Positions 1 to 8,508 are shown, numbered from the stretch's first letter. The stretch: DNA of 64,000 bases from BQJD01 sp964350265 (GCA_964350265.1 CAYGJZ010000008.1:16750-80749), one strand, 5' to 3'. Numbers and translations are program-made. The notes: generated by a model from the sequence alone, not told the origin.

Positions 1-1260
1 CCCGGTGCTGGCGGCGACGATGGCGGCGATGAAGATGCCCACGGTGATGCCGGCCTTGCTGCGCTTGGCCATTTCCAGCTCGCGATCGGCCAGCGGCAGG
101 GCGCCGATCCACTCGACGATCTCGTAGACCCGTTCGGCCGGACCGAGCAGCAGCAGCACGTCGCCGGCATGCAGGCTGACGCGGCGGATCTGCTCGCGGA
201 AGCGCCGGCCGCGACGGGAGACGCCGAGCAGGGTGATGCCGTAGCGGTCGAGCAGGTGCATGGAACGGGCGCTGCGGCCCTCGATCCGCGCCCCCGGCCG
301 CACCACCGCCTCCACCAGCACCTGTTCACCGGCCAGTTCCTCGCCACTGTGCTTGGGCGCGTCCTCGTCGGCCTCGTAGGCGAGGCCGGCTTCGCCGGCA
401 AAGGCATCGATGGACTTGGCGTCGGCCTCGATCACCAGGGTGTCGCCGGCGATGATCTCCACCCGGCGGGCGGCCCCGGGCATGCGGCGTTCGTCGCGCA
501 CCAGGCCGAGGATGGCGACACCGTGGGACTCGCACTGCTCGTCCAGGTCGCTGACCTTCTTGCCGATGGCCGAGGAATCCTCGTTCACGCGCACCTCGGC
601 GATGTAGTCGCCGAGGTCGAACAGTTCCCGGGCCGAGTCGGCCTCGCGCCGCCCGCGCGGGATCAGTCGCCAGCCCACCAGGGTGACGTAGGCCACCCCG
701 GCCACCGCGCAGGCAATGCCCACCGGCGCGAAGTCGAACATGCCGTAGGCCTCGCCCAGGGCACTTTCGCGGAAGGAGGCGACGATGATGTTCGGCGGCG
801 TGCCGATCAGCGTGATCATGCCGCCGAGGATGGAGGCGAAGGACAGCGGCATCAGGGTCAGTGCCGGGCTGCGGCCGGCCTTCTTCGCTGCCTGCATGTC
901 CACCGGCATCAACAGTGCCAGCGCGGCGACGTTGTTCATCACCGCCGACAGCGCCGCCGCCACCGTGGACATGACGCCGATGTGGGCGAACAGGGAGCTG
1001 GAGGCGCGCATCACCCAGCGGGCGATGAGCTCGACCACGCCGGAGTTGGACAGTGCGCGGGAGACGATCAGCACCAGGGCGATGATCACCGTGGCCGGGT
1101 GGCCAAAGCCGGCGAAGGCCTGGTCCACCGGCACCACGCCGAGGATGACGGCCAGGATCAAGGCGCCGAAGGCGGTCAGGTCATAGCGCACCTTGCCCCA
1201 GATGAGCATGGCGAAGACCGCCACCAGCAGGGCGAACAACAGGGTCTGGTCGGAGGGCAT
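1..1260 (-). CDS. SLC13/DASS-family permease with two TrkA-C domains (C-terminus outside window)
   Basis: Inner-membrane anion/Na+ symporter-like protein; 420 residues are visible from the ATG at 1260 and the frame runs off the left edge. Hydrophobic segments at about 7-21, 28-42, 55-75, 95-120, 140-160 and 175-197 form the first half of the transporter. They include the NNVA (109-112) and GTPPN (153-157) motifs usual for SLC13-type carriers. Two soluble RCK/TrkA-C-like regions follow (about 210-292 and 305-390), and then membrane segments resume (402 onward). That arrangement is known for bacterial SLC13 proteins of about 590-610 residues, so roughly 170-190 residues are missing here. The substrate (dicarboxylate, sulfate or other) cannot be read from the sequence. 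It is divergent from the sigma-factor gene at 1373. Confidence 0.88.
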   Translation of the reverse strand, partial: MPSDQTLLFALLVAVFAMLIWGKVRYDLTAFGALILAVILGVVPVDQAFAGFGHPATVIIALVLIVSRALSNSGVVELIARWVMRASSSLFAHIGVMSTVAAALSAVMNNVAALALLMPVDMQAAKKAGRSPALTLMPLSFASILGGMITLIGTPPNIIVASFRESALGEAYGMFDFAPVGIACAVAGVAYVTLVGWRLIPRGRREADSARELFDLGDYIAEVRVNEDSSAIGKKVSDLDEQCESHGVAILGLVRDERRMPGAARRVEIIAGDTLVIEADAKSIDAFAGEAGLAYEADEDAPKHSGEELAGEQVLVEAVVRPGARIEGRSARSMHLLDRYGITLLGVSRRGRRFREQIRRVSLHAGDVLLLLGPAERVYEIVEWIGALPLADRELEMAKRSKAGITVGIFIAAIVAASTG

Positions 1261-1308
1261 GGGCAGGACACGGTGACGCGGAAGCGATCACTATAGAATC
1301 CCGTCGCG

Positions 1309-1336
1309 TTGATTTACAAGGACGTCCGGGTAACAA
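1309..1336 (+). promoter_or_regulatory. Candidate promoter upstream of the ECF sigma factor
   Basis: TTGATT at 1309-1314 and TAACAA at 1331-1336 are separated by 16 bp, 37 bp before the sigma-factor ATG. This resembles a weak sigma-70 promoter. An autoregulated ECF promoter would look different and its motif is not known here. A second AT-rich patch, TATAGAAT at 1292-1299, lacks a good -35. Weakly supported. Confidence 0.28.
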
Positions 1337-1372
1337 TTCCGCCCGTCCCGCCACCGCAACCCACCAAGCATC

Positions 1373-1921
1373 ATGTCCGCACCGGACCCAGACATCGAGT
1401 TGATCGAACGCATCGCGCGCGGCGATTCCGAGGCGATGACGCGCTTCTACCAGGCCCACGAGAAGCGCGTCTATGCCTTCGCGCTCCGCAAATTGAACGA
1501 TCCGCACGCCGCCGCCGACATAGTGGTCGAGGCCATGATGGCGGTGTGGAACGGTGCCGGTTCCTTCCAGGGTGGATCCAAGGTGACCACCTGGCTGTTC
1601 GGCATCGCTCACCGCAAGGCGGTGGACCTGGTGCGCAAGCGCAGCCGCCACGAGGCCGACGAGCTGGATTTCGACGTGGTCGACGACGACGGGGACTTCA
1701 CCCGCGCGCTGGCCGCGGCGGAAGACGGCGAACAGGTGCGCCGTTGCCTCGCGGGACTGCCCGAAGCGCAGCGGGAGATCGTCCACCTGGCCTTCTTCGA
1801 GGACTTGTCCTACCCGGAGATCGCCAACCTGGTGGACTGCCCGGAGGGAACGGTGAAAACGCGCATATTCCACGCCAAGAAGAAGTTGCGCCTGTGCCTG
1901 GAACGGTTGATGCGAGGATGA
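1373..1921 (+). CDS. ECF-type RNA polymerase sigma factor
   Basis: 182-residue group IV sigma factor that would direct core RNA polymerase to a small regulon. Sigma region 2 spans about residues 10-90 (AMTRFYQAHEKRVYAFAL, then the TTWLFGIAHRKAVD helix used in promoter melting and -10 recognition). Sigma region 4 spans about 120-178, with the LPEAQREIVHLAFFEDLSY helix and the helix-turn-helix YPEIANLVDCPEGTVKTRI that reads the -35. The next gene starts 4 bp after its stop and encodes a membrane anti-sigma factor, so the pair is one operon. The ATG at 1373 gives the usual family length. The inducing signal is unknown. Confidence 0.93.
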   Translation: MSAPDPDIELIERIARGDSEAMTRFYQAHEKRVYAFALRKLNDPHAAADIVVEAMMAVWNGAGSFQGGSKVTTWLFGIAHRKAVDLVRKRSRHEADELDFDVVDDDGDFTRALAAAEDGEQVRRCLAGLPEAQREIVHLAFFEDLSYPEIANLVDCPEGTVKTRIFHAKKKLRLCLERLMRG

Positions 1922-1925
1922 CGCG

Positions 1926-2531
1926 ATGAGCGAGACGAAACGAGAGGACGACGACCTGGAGCAACTGCTGCCCTGGTACGTGAACGGCACCCTCACCGCC
2001 GAGGAGCACCAGGCGGTGGAGGCCTACCTCGCGCGCAGCGAGTCGGCGCGCACCCAGGCGGCCTTCCTGGCGCGGGTGCGCGAGGCGGTGCGCGACCAGG
2101 AACACGGCTCCCCCGGGGCCTTCGGCCTGGCCCGCCTGAAGACGGCGATGGCCGCCGGCGAGGCCGGCCGGGATGCGAAGCCGGCGCCGGCGAAGTCGTC
2201 GCCGATGACGCAGCGCTGGCGCATGGTGGCGGCGGCGGCGGGGGTGGTGGTGATGATCCAGGCCGGCCTGCTGTTCGAGTCCTGGCGGGAGCCTGCCTAC
2301 CAGCCGCTGGGAGCGGCGGACACGGCGCCGATCCAGGTCAGCTTCCGCGACGAGGCCAGCGCCGGGCAGATCGGTGCCCTGCTGGCGGAACTCGGTGCCA
2401 GCATCCGCTCGGGGCCGGGATCTCTCGGCATCTACCGCCTGGCCCTGGAAGAGGGCGCGGCGTCGGTGGACGAGGTGGTCGCCGCGCTGCGCGCCGCGGG
2501 CATCGTCGAGGACGTGCGCGCCGATCCGTAG
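1926..2531 (+). CDS. Single-pass membrane anti-sigma factor (non-zinc type)
   Basis: 201 residues. The N-terminal cytoplasmic anti-sigma domain (about 8-60) has the family signature LLPWYVNGTLTAEE but lacks the His-x3-Cys-x2-Cys zinc site: AYLARSESAR stands where HLxxCxxCR is usual. A linker is followed by one transmembrane helix (about 100-117). The C-terminal part outside the membrane (about 135-201) shows a small alternating beta/helix pattern (IQVSFRDEAS, then GSLGIYRLAL). It is reminiscent of the peptidase-inhibitor-like tail of some anti-sigma proteins and may sense the envelope. Its position directly after the sigma gene supports the role; the fold of the tail is inference. It converges on the kinase gene at 2554 with only 22 bp between. 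Confidence 0.85.
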   Translation: MSETKREDDDLEQLLPWYVNGTLTAEEHQAVEAYLARSESARTQAAFLARVREAVRDQEHGSPGAFGLARLKTAMAAGEAGRDAKPAPAKSSPMTQRWRMVAAAAGVVVMIQAGLLFESWREPAYQPLGAADTAPIQVSFRDEASAGQIGALLAELGASIRSGPGSLGIYRLALEEGAASVDEVVAALRAAGIVEDVRADP

Positions 2532-2553
2532 ACGGTCGGCGCGGGCGACGTCT

Positions 2554-3489
2554 TCAGCGGAAGGTGTAGCCGAAGGCCTCGCGAAAGCGCTGTTCGAACT
2601 CGTCCAGGCTGACGCGGTGGTTCTGGGTGCCGTGGTGGCCGATCTTGATCGAACCCATCAGCGAAGCGATGCGGCCGGTGGTCGGCCAGTCCAGGCCCTC
2701 GGCGAGGCCGTACAGCAGGCCGCCACGGAAGGCGTCGCCGCAGCCGGTGGGGTCCACCGCGCTGGCCGCGGGCACCGGCTCGATCTCGGTGGTCCTGCCG
2801 CCGGCATGCACCACCGCGCCGCGGGCGCCCAGGGTGACGATCAGCGCACCCACCCGGGCGGCGATCTGCTCCGCCGACAGGCCGGTCTTCTCGCACAGCA
2901 TCTTCGACTCGTAGTCGTTGACAATCACCCACTCGGCGGCATCGATGAAGTTGCCGAGCTCGTCGCCGCTGAACATCGGCAGTCCCTGGCCGGGGTCGAA
3001 GACGAAGGGAATGCCGCGGGCACGGAAGTCGGCGGCATGCTGCAGCATGGCGTCGCGGCCGTCGGGGGCGACGATGCCGAGGGTCACGCCGTCGGCGTCG
3101 CCGACGTGGTTGTGGTGTGCCCGGGACATTGCGCCGGGATGGAAGGCGATGATCTGGTTGTCATCCAGGTCCGTGGTGATGAAGGCCTGGGCGGTGTAGG
3201 TGTCGGCCAGCTCGGTGACGAAGCGGTCGCTGATGTTCAGCTCGTGCAGGCGTGCGCGGTAGGGGGCGAAGTCGTGGCCCACCGTGCCCATGGGCAGGGC
3301 GTCGCCGCCGAGCAGGTTCAGGTTGTAGGCGATGTTGCCGGCGCAGCCGCCGAACTCCCGGCGCATGTCCGGCACCATGAAGCAGACGTTGAGGATGTGC
3401 ACCTGCTCGGGAATGATGTGGTTCTTGAACGAGTCGGGAAACACCATGATGGTGTCATAGGCGAACGAGCCGCAGATCAGCGTGGACAA
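2554..3489 (-). CDS. PfkB/ribokinase-family carbohydrate or nucleoside kinase
   Basis: 311-residue cytosolic sugar kinase. The N-terminal Gly-Gly region (REFGGCAGNIAYNLNLLGG, about 44-62) binds the substrate. The C-terminal PfkB signature DPTGCGDAF (246-254) contains the anion hole and the catalytic base Asp252. ND-E (NDYESK, about 191-196) fits the Mg/phosphate site. The overall sequence is closer to the adenosine-kinase-like branch than to phosphofructokinase, but the substrate is not determined. It lies downstream of fur on the same strand, 65 bp away, with a GC hairpin between, so it may have its own promoter. Confidence 0.85.
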   Translation of the reverse strand: MSTLICGSFAYDTIMVFPDSFKNHIIPEQVHILNVCFMVPDMRREFGGCAGNIAYNLNLLGGDALPMGTVGHDFAPYRARLHELNISDRFVTELADTYTAQAFITTDLDDNQIIAFHPGAMSRAHHNHVGDADGVTLGIVAPDGRDAMLQHAADFRARGIPFVFDPGQGLPMFSGDELGNFIDAAEWVIVNDYESKMLCEKTGLSAEQIAARVGALIVTLGARGAVVHAGGRTTEIEPVPAASAVDPTGCGDAFRGGLLYGLAEGLDWPTTGRIASLMGSIKIGHHGTQNHRVSLDEFEQRFREAFGYTFR

Positions 3490-3516
3490 GTCAGTCGTCT
3501 CCAGGTCGGGCGGGGA

Positions 3517-3534
3517 GCCCCGCCGGGGCGGGGC
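3517..3534 (-). terminator. GC-rich hairpin between fur and the PfkB kinase
   Basis: The arms GCCCCGCC and GGCGGGGC are perfectly complementary, separated by 2 nt, 20 bp after the fur stop. No U-tract follows on either strand. It could act as a weak or factor-assisted terminator, or only protect the fur mRNA 3' end. Confidence 0.3.
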
Positions 3535-3554
3535 GGAAATCGGGTCGCGGCGGG

Positions 3555-4028
3555 CTACTTGTGCTTGAGGCGGAAAATGCCTTCGTCGAGTTCACCGGAC
3601 CACGAGCACTTGCCGGACTCGCGGAAGCCGCGGCACACGCCGTACAGGTACAGCGAGTGGTCGTCGATGGCGAAGCCGGCCTGCTCGGCCACCTGCTTCT
3701 GGCGTTCCTCGATGGTGCGGTCGTAGAACTCGAACACCTTGCCGCACTCCAGGCAGACCATGTGGTCGTGGTGGGACTCGTCGTTGAGTTCGAACACCGA
3801 GCGGCCGCCTTCGAAGTTGTGGCGGATCACCAGACCCGCACCCTCGAACTGGGTGAGCACCCGGTACACCGTGGCCAGGCCGATCTCCTCGCCGGATTCG
3901 AGCAGGACCTTGTACACGTCCTCGGCGGACAGGTGGCGGACCTGCGTGTCTTCGAGGATCTGCAGGATCTTCAGCCTGGGCTGGGTCGTTTTCAGACCTG
4001 CTTTTTTCAGGTCAGTGCTGAATTCCAT
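3555..4028 (-). CDS. fur: Ferric uptake regulator Fur
   Basis: 157-residue iron-sensing dimeric repressor. The N-terminal winged helix (about 1-85) includes AEDVYKVLLESGEEIGLATVYRVL, the Fur DNA-recognition region. The metal and dimerisation domain follows with HHDH at 86-89 and the structural zinc pair Cys92-x2-Cys95. Cys132 is kept, but the second cysteine of the usual C-terminal pair is shifted to Cys141, as happens in several Fur proteins. The length is slightly above E. coli Fur (148). It follows the ubiquinone hydroxylase genes on the same strand after a 136-bp gap. No convincing 19-bp Fur box was seen in that gap. Confidence 0.96.
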   Translation of the reverse strand: MEFSTDLKKAGLKTTQPRLKILQILEDTQVRHLSAEDVYKVLLESGEEIGLATVYRVLTQFEGAGLVIRHNFEGGRSVFELNDESHHDHMVCLECGKVFEFYDRTIEERQKQVAEQAGFAIDDHSLYLYGVCRGFRESGKCSWSGELDEGIFRLKHK

Positions 4029-4164
4029 GGAATACGGCCTCCTCGTGGGTCCGGCTGGCGATCATACACGGCGCGGTACGGCGTCGTCCCTGCCATCGTC
4101 CCGTGCGTCCGGTGACGACGGTTATTCTTGCAATGAAAACATGGTCTTACGAGCGCCCGCGATT

Positions 4165-5364
4165 CTACCCGACTATCGACCCCGGTGCCAGCCCGCAGGC
4201 CTGGCGAACGAACAGGCGGCGTGCCGCCGGGCTGGCGGCGACCCGCGCCAGCGCACGGCCGCGCAGGGCGCCAAGGGTGGCGGAATCGTTGGCGAAGCCG
4301 AAATGGAACAGGTCCATGGCGGCAAGGGCGGCGGCATTGTGCGGGCGCCGGCGTCGCTGGTAGGCCGACAGCACCCGTTCGCCGCCGATGTCCTGGTCGC
4401 GTTCCCGCGCCTCGGCCAGCACCGCGGCCAGGGCCAGGGCATCGGCGATGCCCTGGTTGGCACCCAGGCCGGCCAGCGGGTGCACGGTGTGGCCGGCATC
4501 GCCGACCAGCACCAGGCGCTCGGCGTGGTAGCGGCGGGCATGGCTGCGTCGCAGCGGGAAGGCCAGCCGCCGGCCGCTGGACAGCAGTTCGCCCATGTGC
4601 CCGTGGCAGGCGCTCTCGAGCCGGGCCAGGAAGTCGCCGTCGGACAGTGCCTGCATGGCCACGGCCTCGTCGGCGGGCAGGGACCAGACGATGGAGCAGC
4701 TGTCGTCGGCCAGCGGCAGGAAGGCCAGCGGTCCGCCGGGCAGGAAGATCTGCCGCGCGGTGCCGCCGTGGCCGGGCCGGGTGACCACCCGCGCCACCAG
4801 CGCCTGCTGGCGATAGTCGAACACCTGCCGCGGAATGCCCGCCTGGCGACGCAGCGCCGAGCCGGCGCCGTCCGCGGCCACCAGCAGCCGGCCCCGCAGG
4901 TGCGTGCCGTCGCTGCAGGTCACCGCCACCTGGCCGCCGTCGCGACGGCTGTCGACGATGCGCCCGGGCGGGCTCTCGACGAAGCCGTCGCAGCTGGCCA
5001 GGGCCTCGTGCACGCTGGCGACGACGAGGTCATTCTCGAGGATGTGGGCGAGGTGGCCGAGCCCGGCATCGGCGGCGTCGAATACCAGCACCTGGTCGTG
5101 GCCGGCGTCGCGCACCTCGATGCGGTCGAAGGGCGCGGTGCGCCCGGCGGCAATGCGCGACCAGGCGCCGAGGCGTCGCAGGGCGTCTTCCGAGGCATGG
5201 TGAATGGAGGACACCCGCATGGCCGGCTGCTCGCCGGGAAAGACGGCCCGGCGCGGATCGACCACGGTGGTGGCGAGGCCGGCGCGGGCCAGCGCCAGGG
5301 CGGTCACCGCGCCGGCCATGCCGCCGCCGGCGACGATGACGTCGACCCGGGTGGTCCTGCTCAT
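4165..5364 (-). CDS. ubiI: UbiH/UbiF/UbiI-family FAD monooxygenase (ubiquinone ring hydroxylase)
   Basis: 399 residues. Flavoprotein hydroxylase of ubiquinone biosynthesis. It has the N-terminal FAD Rossmann motif GGGMAGAVTALALA (about 13-26), the middle DG motif (AADGAGSALRR) and the C-terminal GDAGHTVHPLAGLGANQG motif that contacts FAD. It overlaps the upstream ubiH by 4 bp (ATGA). In E. coli the same order, pepP-ubiH-ubiI, is found, so UbiI (C5 hydroxylation) is the best assignment by position. The family members are hard to separate by sequence, so the symbol is an inference from context. Confidence 0.82.
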   Translation of the reverse strand: MSRTTRVDVIVAGGGMAGAVTALALARAGLATTVVDPRRAVFPGEQPAMRVSSIHHASEDALRRLGAWSRIAAGRTAPFDRIEVRDAGHDQVLVFDAADAGLGHLAHILENDLVVASVHEALASCDGFVESPPGRIVDSRRDGGQVAVTCSDGTHLRGRLLVAADGAGSALRRQAGIPRQVFDYRQQALVARVVTRPGHGGTARQIFLPGGPLAFLPLADDSCSIVWSLPADEAVAMQALSDGDFLARLESACHGHMGELLSSGRRLAFPLRRSHARRYHAERLVLVGDAGHTVHPLAGLGANQGIADALALAAVLAEARERDQDIGGERVLSAYQRRRRPHNAAALAAMDLFHFGFANDSATLGALRGRALARVAASPAARRLFVRQACGLAPGSIVG

Positions 5365-6578
5365 GGCCGGCGCGGGCGGGCGCCGCGCACCAGCGCCGGC
5401 AGCTTGCCGTGGCGACCCATGGTGCGGGCCAGCAGGAAGCGTCGGGCCGGCGGCAGCAGGTCGACCAGGTTCAGGCCCGCCGAGCGCAGCCAGCCGATGC
5501 CCGGGGCGCTGCTGGTGGTGAGGCCGATCAGGCCGTCGGTGAACCGTTCCACCCGTCGCGCCTGGACGGTGCGGCTGCGGGCATAGTCGTCGAGCAGCGC
5601 GGCATCGCCGATGTCGCTGCCCGCTGCCCAGGCCGCGAGCAGTCGCTCGGCCAGTTCGGCGACATCGCGCAGGCCGAGGTTGAAGCCCTGGCCGGCCACC
5701 GGGTGGACGATGTGCGCGGCATTGCCCACCGCCACCACCCGGCCGGCCACCGGCCGGGCCAGGTGGCCGCGGGACAGCGGGTAGACTCGCCTGGCGCCGA
5801 CCCGCTCGAAGCGTCCGCAGCGGTCGCCGAAGCCGCGTTGCAGGGCGGCGAGGAACTCGTCCTCGTCGCAGCGCTCGAGCCGGGCGGCGGTTTCCGCCGG
5901 CAGTGTCCAGGCCAGCGCCATGCGTCGGCCGGTCATCGGCAGCAGGGCCAGCGGGCCGTGCTCGGTGAAGCGTTCGTAGGCCAGGTGACGGTGCTCGCGG
6001 GAGACGCCGACGATGGCCACCAGGGCATGCTGCGGGTAGCGGCGTGCGGTCAGCGACAGGCCGGCCTCTGCGCCCAGCGGCGAGCGGCCGCCATCGGCCA
6101 GCGCCAGCAGCGGTGCCTGGAAGCGCCGGCCGGCGGCGTGTACCGCGATCCCGCCGTCGACCCGTTCCAGGCCCTCGGCGGTGGCCGGGCAGACGAGTTC
6201 CACCCCGGGCAGGTCCTGCATCCGCGCGGTCAGCGCGCTGCCCAGCGCACGGGTGGGGACGACGTAGCCCAGCGCCTCGGTGCCGGCATCCCGACGGTCC
6301 AGGCGGGCGGCGCCGAAGCGGCCGCGGTCGCTGACGTGGATGGCATGGATGGGGCAGGCGTCCGCGGCCACCGCGGACCAGGCGCCGATGCCTTCGAGCA
6401 CCCGCTGCGAGGCATGGGTGAGGGCGATGGTGCGCTCGTCGAAGCTGACCTGGCGGGCATCATCCGGGGCATGCGACTCCAGCACCACCACGCGTGCGGC
6501 CTCGCCCACGGCGCAGGCCAGGCTGGCCCCGGCCAGGCCGCCGCCGGCAATCACCAGGTCGCAGTCGGCCTCGTTCAT
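5361..6578 (-). CDS. ubiH: 2-octaprenyl-6-methoxyphenol hydroxylase UbiH
   Basis: 405 residues from the ATG at 6578, which overlaps the pepP stop (ATGA); translation is probably coupled. FAD-dependent monooxygenase for a ring hydroxylation of ubiquinone synthesis, acting at the membrane-associated Ubi complex. Visible motifs are GGGLAGASLACAVG at the N-terminus, ALADGGRSPLG in the middle, and GNAAHIVHPVAGQGFNLGLRDV in the C-terminal part. The open frame continues far upstream through pepP, but homology begins at MNEADCDLVIAGGG, so the start is well fixed. Confidence 0.92.
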   Translation of the reverse strand: MNEADCDLVIAGGGLAGASLACAVGEAARVVVLESHAPDDARQVSFDERTIALTHASQRVLEGIGAWSAVAADACPIHAIHVSDRGRFGAARLDRRDAGTEALGYVVPTRALGSALTARMQDLPGVELVCPATAEGLERVDGGIAVHAAGRRFQAPLLALADGGRSPLGAEAGLSLTARRYPQHALVAIVGVSREHRHLAYERFTEHGPLALLPMTGRRMALAWTLPAETAARLERCDEDEFLAALQRGFGDRCGRFERVGARRVYPLSRGHLARPVAGRVVAVGNAAHIVHPVAGQGFNLGLRDVAELAERLLAAWAAGSDIGDAALLDDYARSRTVQARRVERFTDGLIGLTTSSAPGIGWLRSAGLNLVDLLPPARRFLLARTMGRHGKLPALVRGARPRRP

Positions 6579-7879
6579 GAGGCCATCAGCGCCTCGATCT
6601 CGTCCACTGCCTTGGGCACCCCGGCGGTGAGCACTTCCGGACCGCGCGGGGCGATCAGCACGTCGTCCTCGATGCGGATGCCGATGTCGTGGAAGCGCGG
6701 ATCGATGTCGTCGGCGGCGGCAATGTACAGCCCCGGCTCCACCGTCAGCGTCATGCCCGCCTCCAGCGGTCGCCACTGGCCGTCGATCTGGTAGTCGCCG
6801 ACATCGTGCACGTCCATGCCCAGCCAGTGGCCGGTGCGGTGCATGTAGAAGCGTCGGTAGGCGGCGGTCTCGATGATCTCGTCGACACTGCCGGACAGCA
6901 GGCCGAGGTCGAGCAGTCCCTGGCACAGGGTGCGCACCGCGGCCTCGTGGGGCGCGTTCCAGTGGCTGCCCTCGACACAGGCGGCGATGGCGTCGTGCTG
7001 GGCCGCCAGCACCACCTCGTAGACCGCCCGCTGGGCGGCGCTGAACCGGCCGTTGACCGGGAAGGTGCGGGTGATGTCGGCGGCGTAGCAGCCGAGTTCG
7101 GCGCCGGCGTCGATCAGCAGCAGGTCGCCGTCGCGCAGTCGGTCGCTGTTCTCGGTGTAGTGCAGGATGCAGGCATTGGCGCCGCCGGCGACGATGGCCG
7201 GGTAGGCATGGTGCATGCTGCCGCCAAGGCCGAACTCGTAGTCCAGCTCCGCCTTGACCTGGTACTCGTACAGGCCCGGACGGCAGGCGCGCATGGCGCG
7301 CACGTGGCCACGCGCGGAAATCTCCGCGGCGCGGCGCATGATGCGGATCTCCTCGCTGCCCTTGACCAGCCGCATCTCGTGCAGGATGTGACCGATGTCC
7401 ACCAGCCCGGCTGGGGCGTGGACGCCGCTGTGCGACTTGGTGCGCACCTCGCTCAGCCAGTGGATCAGGCGGCTGTCGAACTCGGCATAGCGGCCCATGG
7501 TGCAGTACACCCGGTCGCGGTTCTCGAGCAGGCCGGGCAGGATCTCGTCGATGTCGTCGATGGGGAAGGCATCGTCGGCGCCGTACTCGGCCACCGCGCC
7601 CTCCAGCCCGGCGCGACGCCCGTCCCACAGCTCCCGCTGCGGGTCCTTCTCCCGGCAGAAGAGAATGAACTCGCCCTGTTCGCGGCCCGGGATCAGCACC
7701 ATGCAGGCATCGGGCTCGGGAAAGCCGCACAGGTAGTGGAAGTCGCTGTCCGGTCGAAAGTCGTGGTGCACGTCGCCGTTGCGCACCTGCTCGGTGGCGC
7801 CGGGAATCACGGCGACGCCGTTGTCCATCAACTGCATCAGCTCGCGACGTCGTTTCTTGTAGCTGGCGATCTCGATCAT
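6575..7879 (-). CDS. pepP: Xaa-Pro aminopeptidase PepP
   Basis: 434 residues, a family M24 dimanganese aminopeptidase removing N-terminal residues before proline. The N-terminal creatinase-like domain (about 1-170) is followed by the pita-bread catalytic domain. The five metal ligands are recognisable: Asp in LLIDAG, Asp in AADITRTF, His in HRTGHWLGMDVHD, Glu in TVEPGLYI and Glu in IRIEDD. The start at 7879 overlaps the end of ygfB by 4 bp and the gene overlaps ubiH by 4 bp, making one tight ygfB-pepP-ubiH-ubiI operon as in E. coli. Confidence 0.96.
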   Translation of the reverse strand: MIEIASYKKRRRELMQLMDNGVAVIPGATEQVRNGDVHHDFRPDSDFHYLCGFPEPDACMVLIPGREQGEFILFCREKDPQRELWDGRRAGLEGAVAEYGADDAFPIDDIDEILPGLLENRDRVYCTMGRYAEFDSRLIHWLSEVRTKSHSGVHAPAGLVDIGHILHEMRLVKGSEEIRIMRRAAEISARGHVRAMRACRPGLYEYQVKAELDYEFGLGGSMHHAYPAIVAGGANACILHYTENSDRLRDGDLLLIDAGAELGCYAADITRTFPVNGRFSAAQRAVYEVVLAAQHDAIAACVEGSHWNAPHEAAVRTLCQGLLDLGLLSGSVDEIIETAAYRRFYMHRTGHWLGMDVHDVGDYQIDGQWRPLEAGMTLTVEPGLYIAAADDIDPRFHDIGIRIEDDVLIAPRGPEVLTAGVPKAVDEIEALMAS

Positions 7880-8433
7880 TCCGGTTTGTTCGTTGTGCGT
7901 GGTTCAGGTGCCGCGGGACGGTGGATGCCGTCGTGCAGCAGTTGCGTGGCGACGCGCAGGTACTCGTGGATCTCCACCAGGTTGCGTCGCTGGCTGCGCT
8001 CGTCGTCGTCGTCGACCTCCATGCCGGCCAGCGCGCGGATGTCTTCCAGGGCCTCGCCGGCCTCGCTGCCGTCGGGCCTGGCGCCGGTCAGCGGAAAGGC
8101 CTGGACGAAGCCGCTGCACCAGTCCGACACCGCCTCCACCTGCACCTGCACCGGGGCATCGTCGTCGGGCAGCAGGGGGCGGAAGCCGAAGGCATCGGTG
8201 CGCAGCGCGCCCGTCGCCAGGGCCGAGACGCTGGCCAGGACCCGGGCGATGTCCTCGCGTTCGGCAATGTCGCCGAGCAGGCCCGGCCACAGCCCATCGC
8301 CGGCGCTGCCGGCGCAGGCCATGGCGGTGGCCATGCCATGCACCTCGGCCAGCCCGGTGCCGGACAGGTGTTGGCGCAGGACCTCGTCGAGTTCGGCGAA
8401 GTGCTGCTGGAAGGTTTGTTCGTCGTCGCTCAT
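7876..8433 (-). CDS. ygfB: YgfB/UPF0149-family protein
   Basis: 185 residues, all-helical acidic protein of the UPF0149 family. The segment HGMATAMACAG and the later WCSGFVQAF (about residues 105-113) are family hallmarks. In Pseudomonas, YgfB acts as a regulator partner affecting beta-lactamase expression; whether that holds here is unknown. First gene of the pepP-ubiH operon. A TAGAAT -10-like element lies at 8471-8466, 33 bp before the start, next to a long palindrome. Confidence 0.9.
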   Translation of the reverse strand: MSDDEQTFQQHFAELDEVLRQHLSGTGLAEVHGMATAMACAGSAGDGLWPGLLGDIAEREDIARVLASVSALATGALRTDAFGFRPLLPDDDAPVQVQVEAVSDWCSGFVQAFPLTGARPDGSEAGEALEDIRALAGMEVDDDDERSQRRNLVEIHEYLRVATQLLHDGIHRPAAPEPRTTNKPE

Positions 8434-8465
8434 GGAAGCATCGCGGGCGGTGCGGGAGAGGGCGT

Positions 8466-8471
8466 ATTCTA
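8466..8471 (-). promoter_or_regulatory. Candidate -10 element for the ygfB-pepP-ubi operon
   Basis: TAGAAT read on the minus strand, 33 bp upstream of the ygfB ATG. No good TTGACA-like -35 lies 16-18 bp upstream; the 22-bp palindrome at 8487-8508 occupies that place, which would suit an activator- or repressor-dependent promoter. Confidence 0.35.
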
Positions 8472-8486
8472 CGTGTCTTGGCGGTC

Positions 8487-8508
8487 ACCGCGCAGGCGCC
8501 TGCGCGGT
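8487..8508. promoter_or_regulatory. 22-bp perfect palindrome in the ygfB/zapB divergent region
   Basis: The left arm ACCGCGCAGGC is followed with no spacer by its exact reverse complement GCCTGCGCGGT. It lies between the -10-like element of ygfB and the TTGCAT -35-like element of the zapB-zapA transcript, so a protein bound here could affect both directions. It could also be a cruciform or part of a 5' leader hairpin. No regulator is identified. Confidence 0.5.

Noticed and set aside
4029..4164. Possible Fur box for autoregulation upstream of fur
   Set aside because: No sequence close to the 19-bp Fur consensus; the AT-rich part near 4122-4142 lacks the repeated GATAAT pattern.
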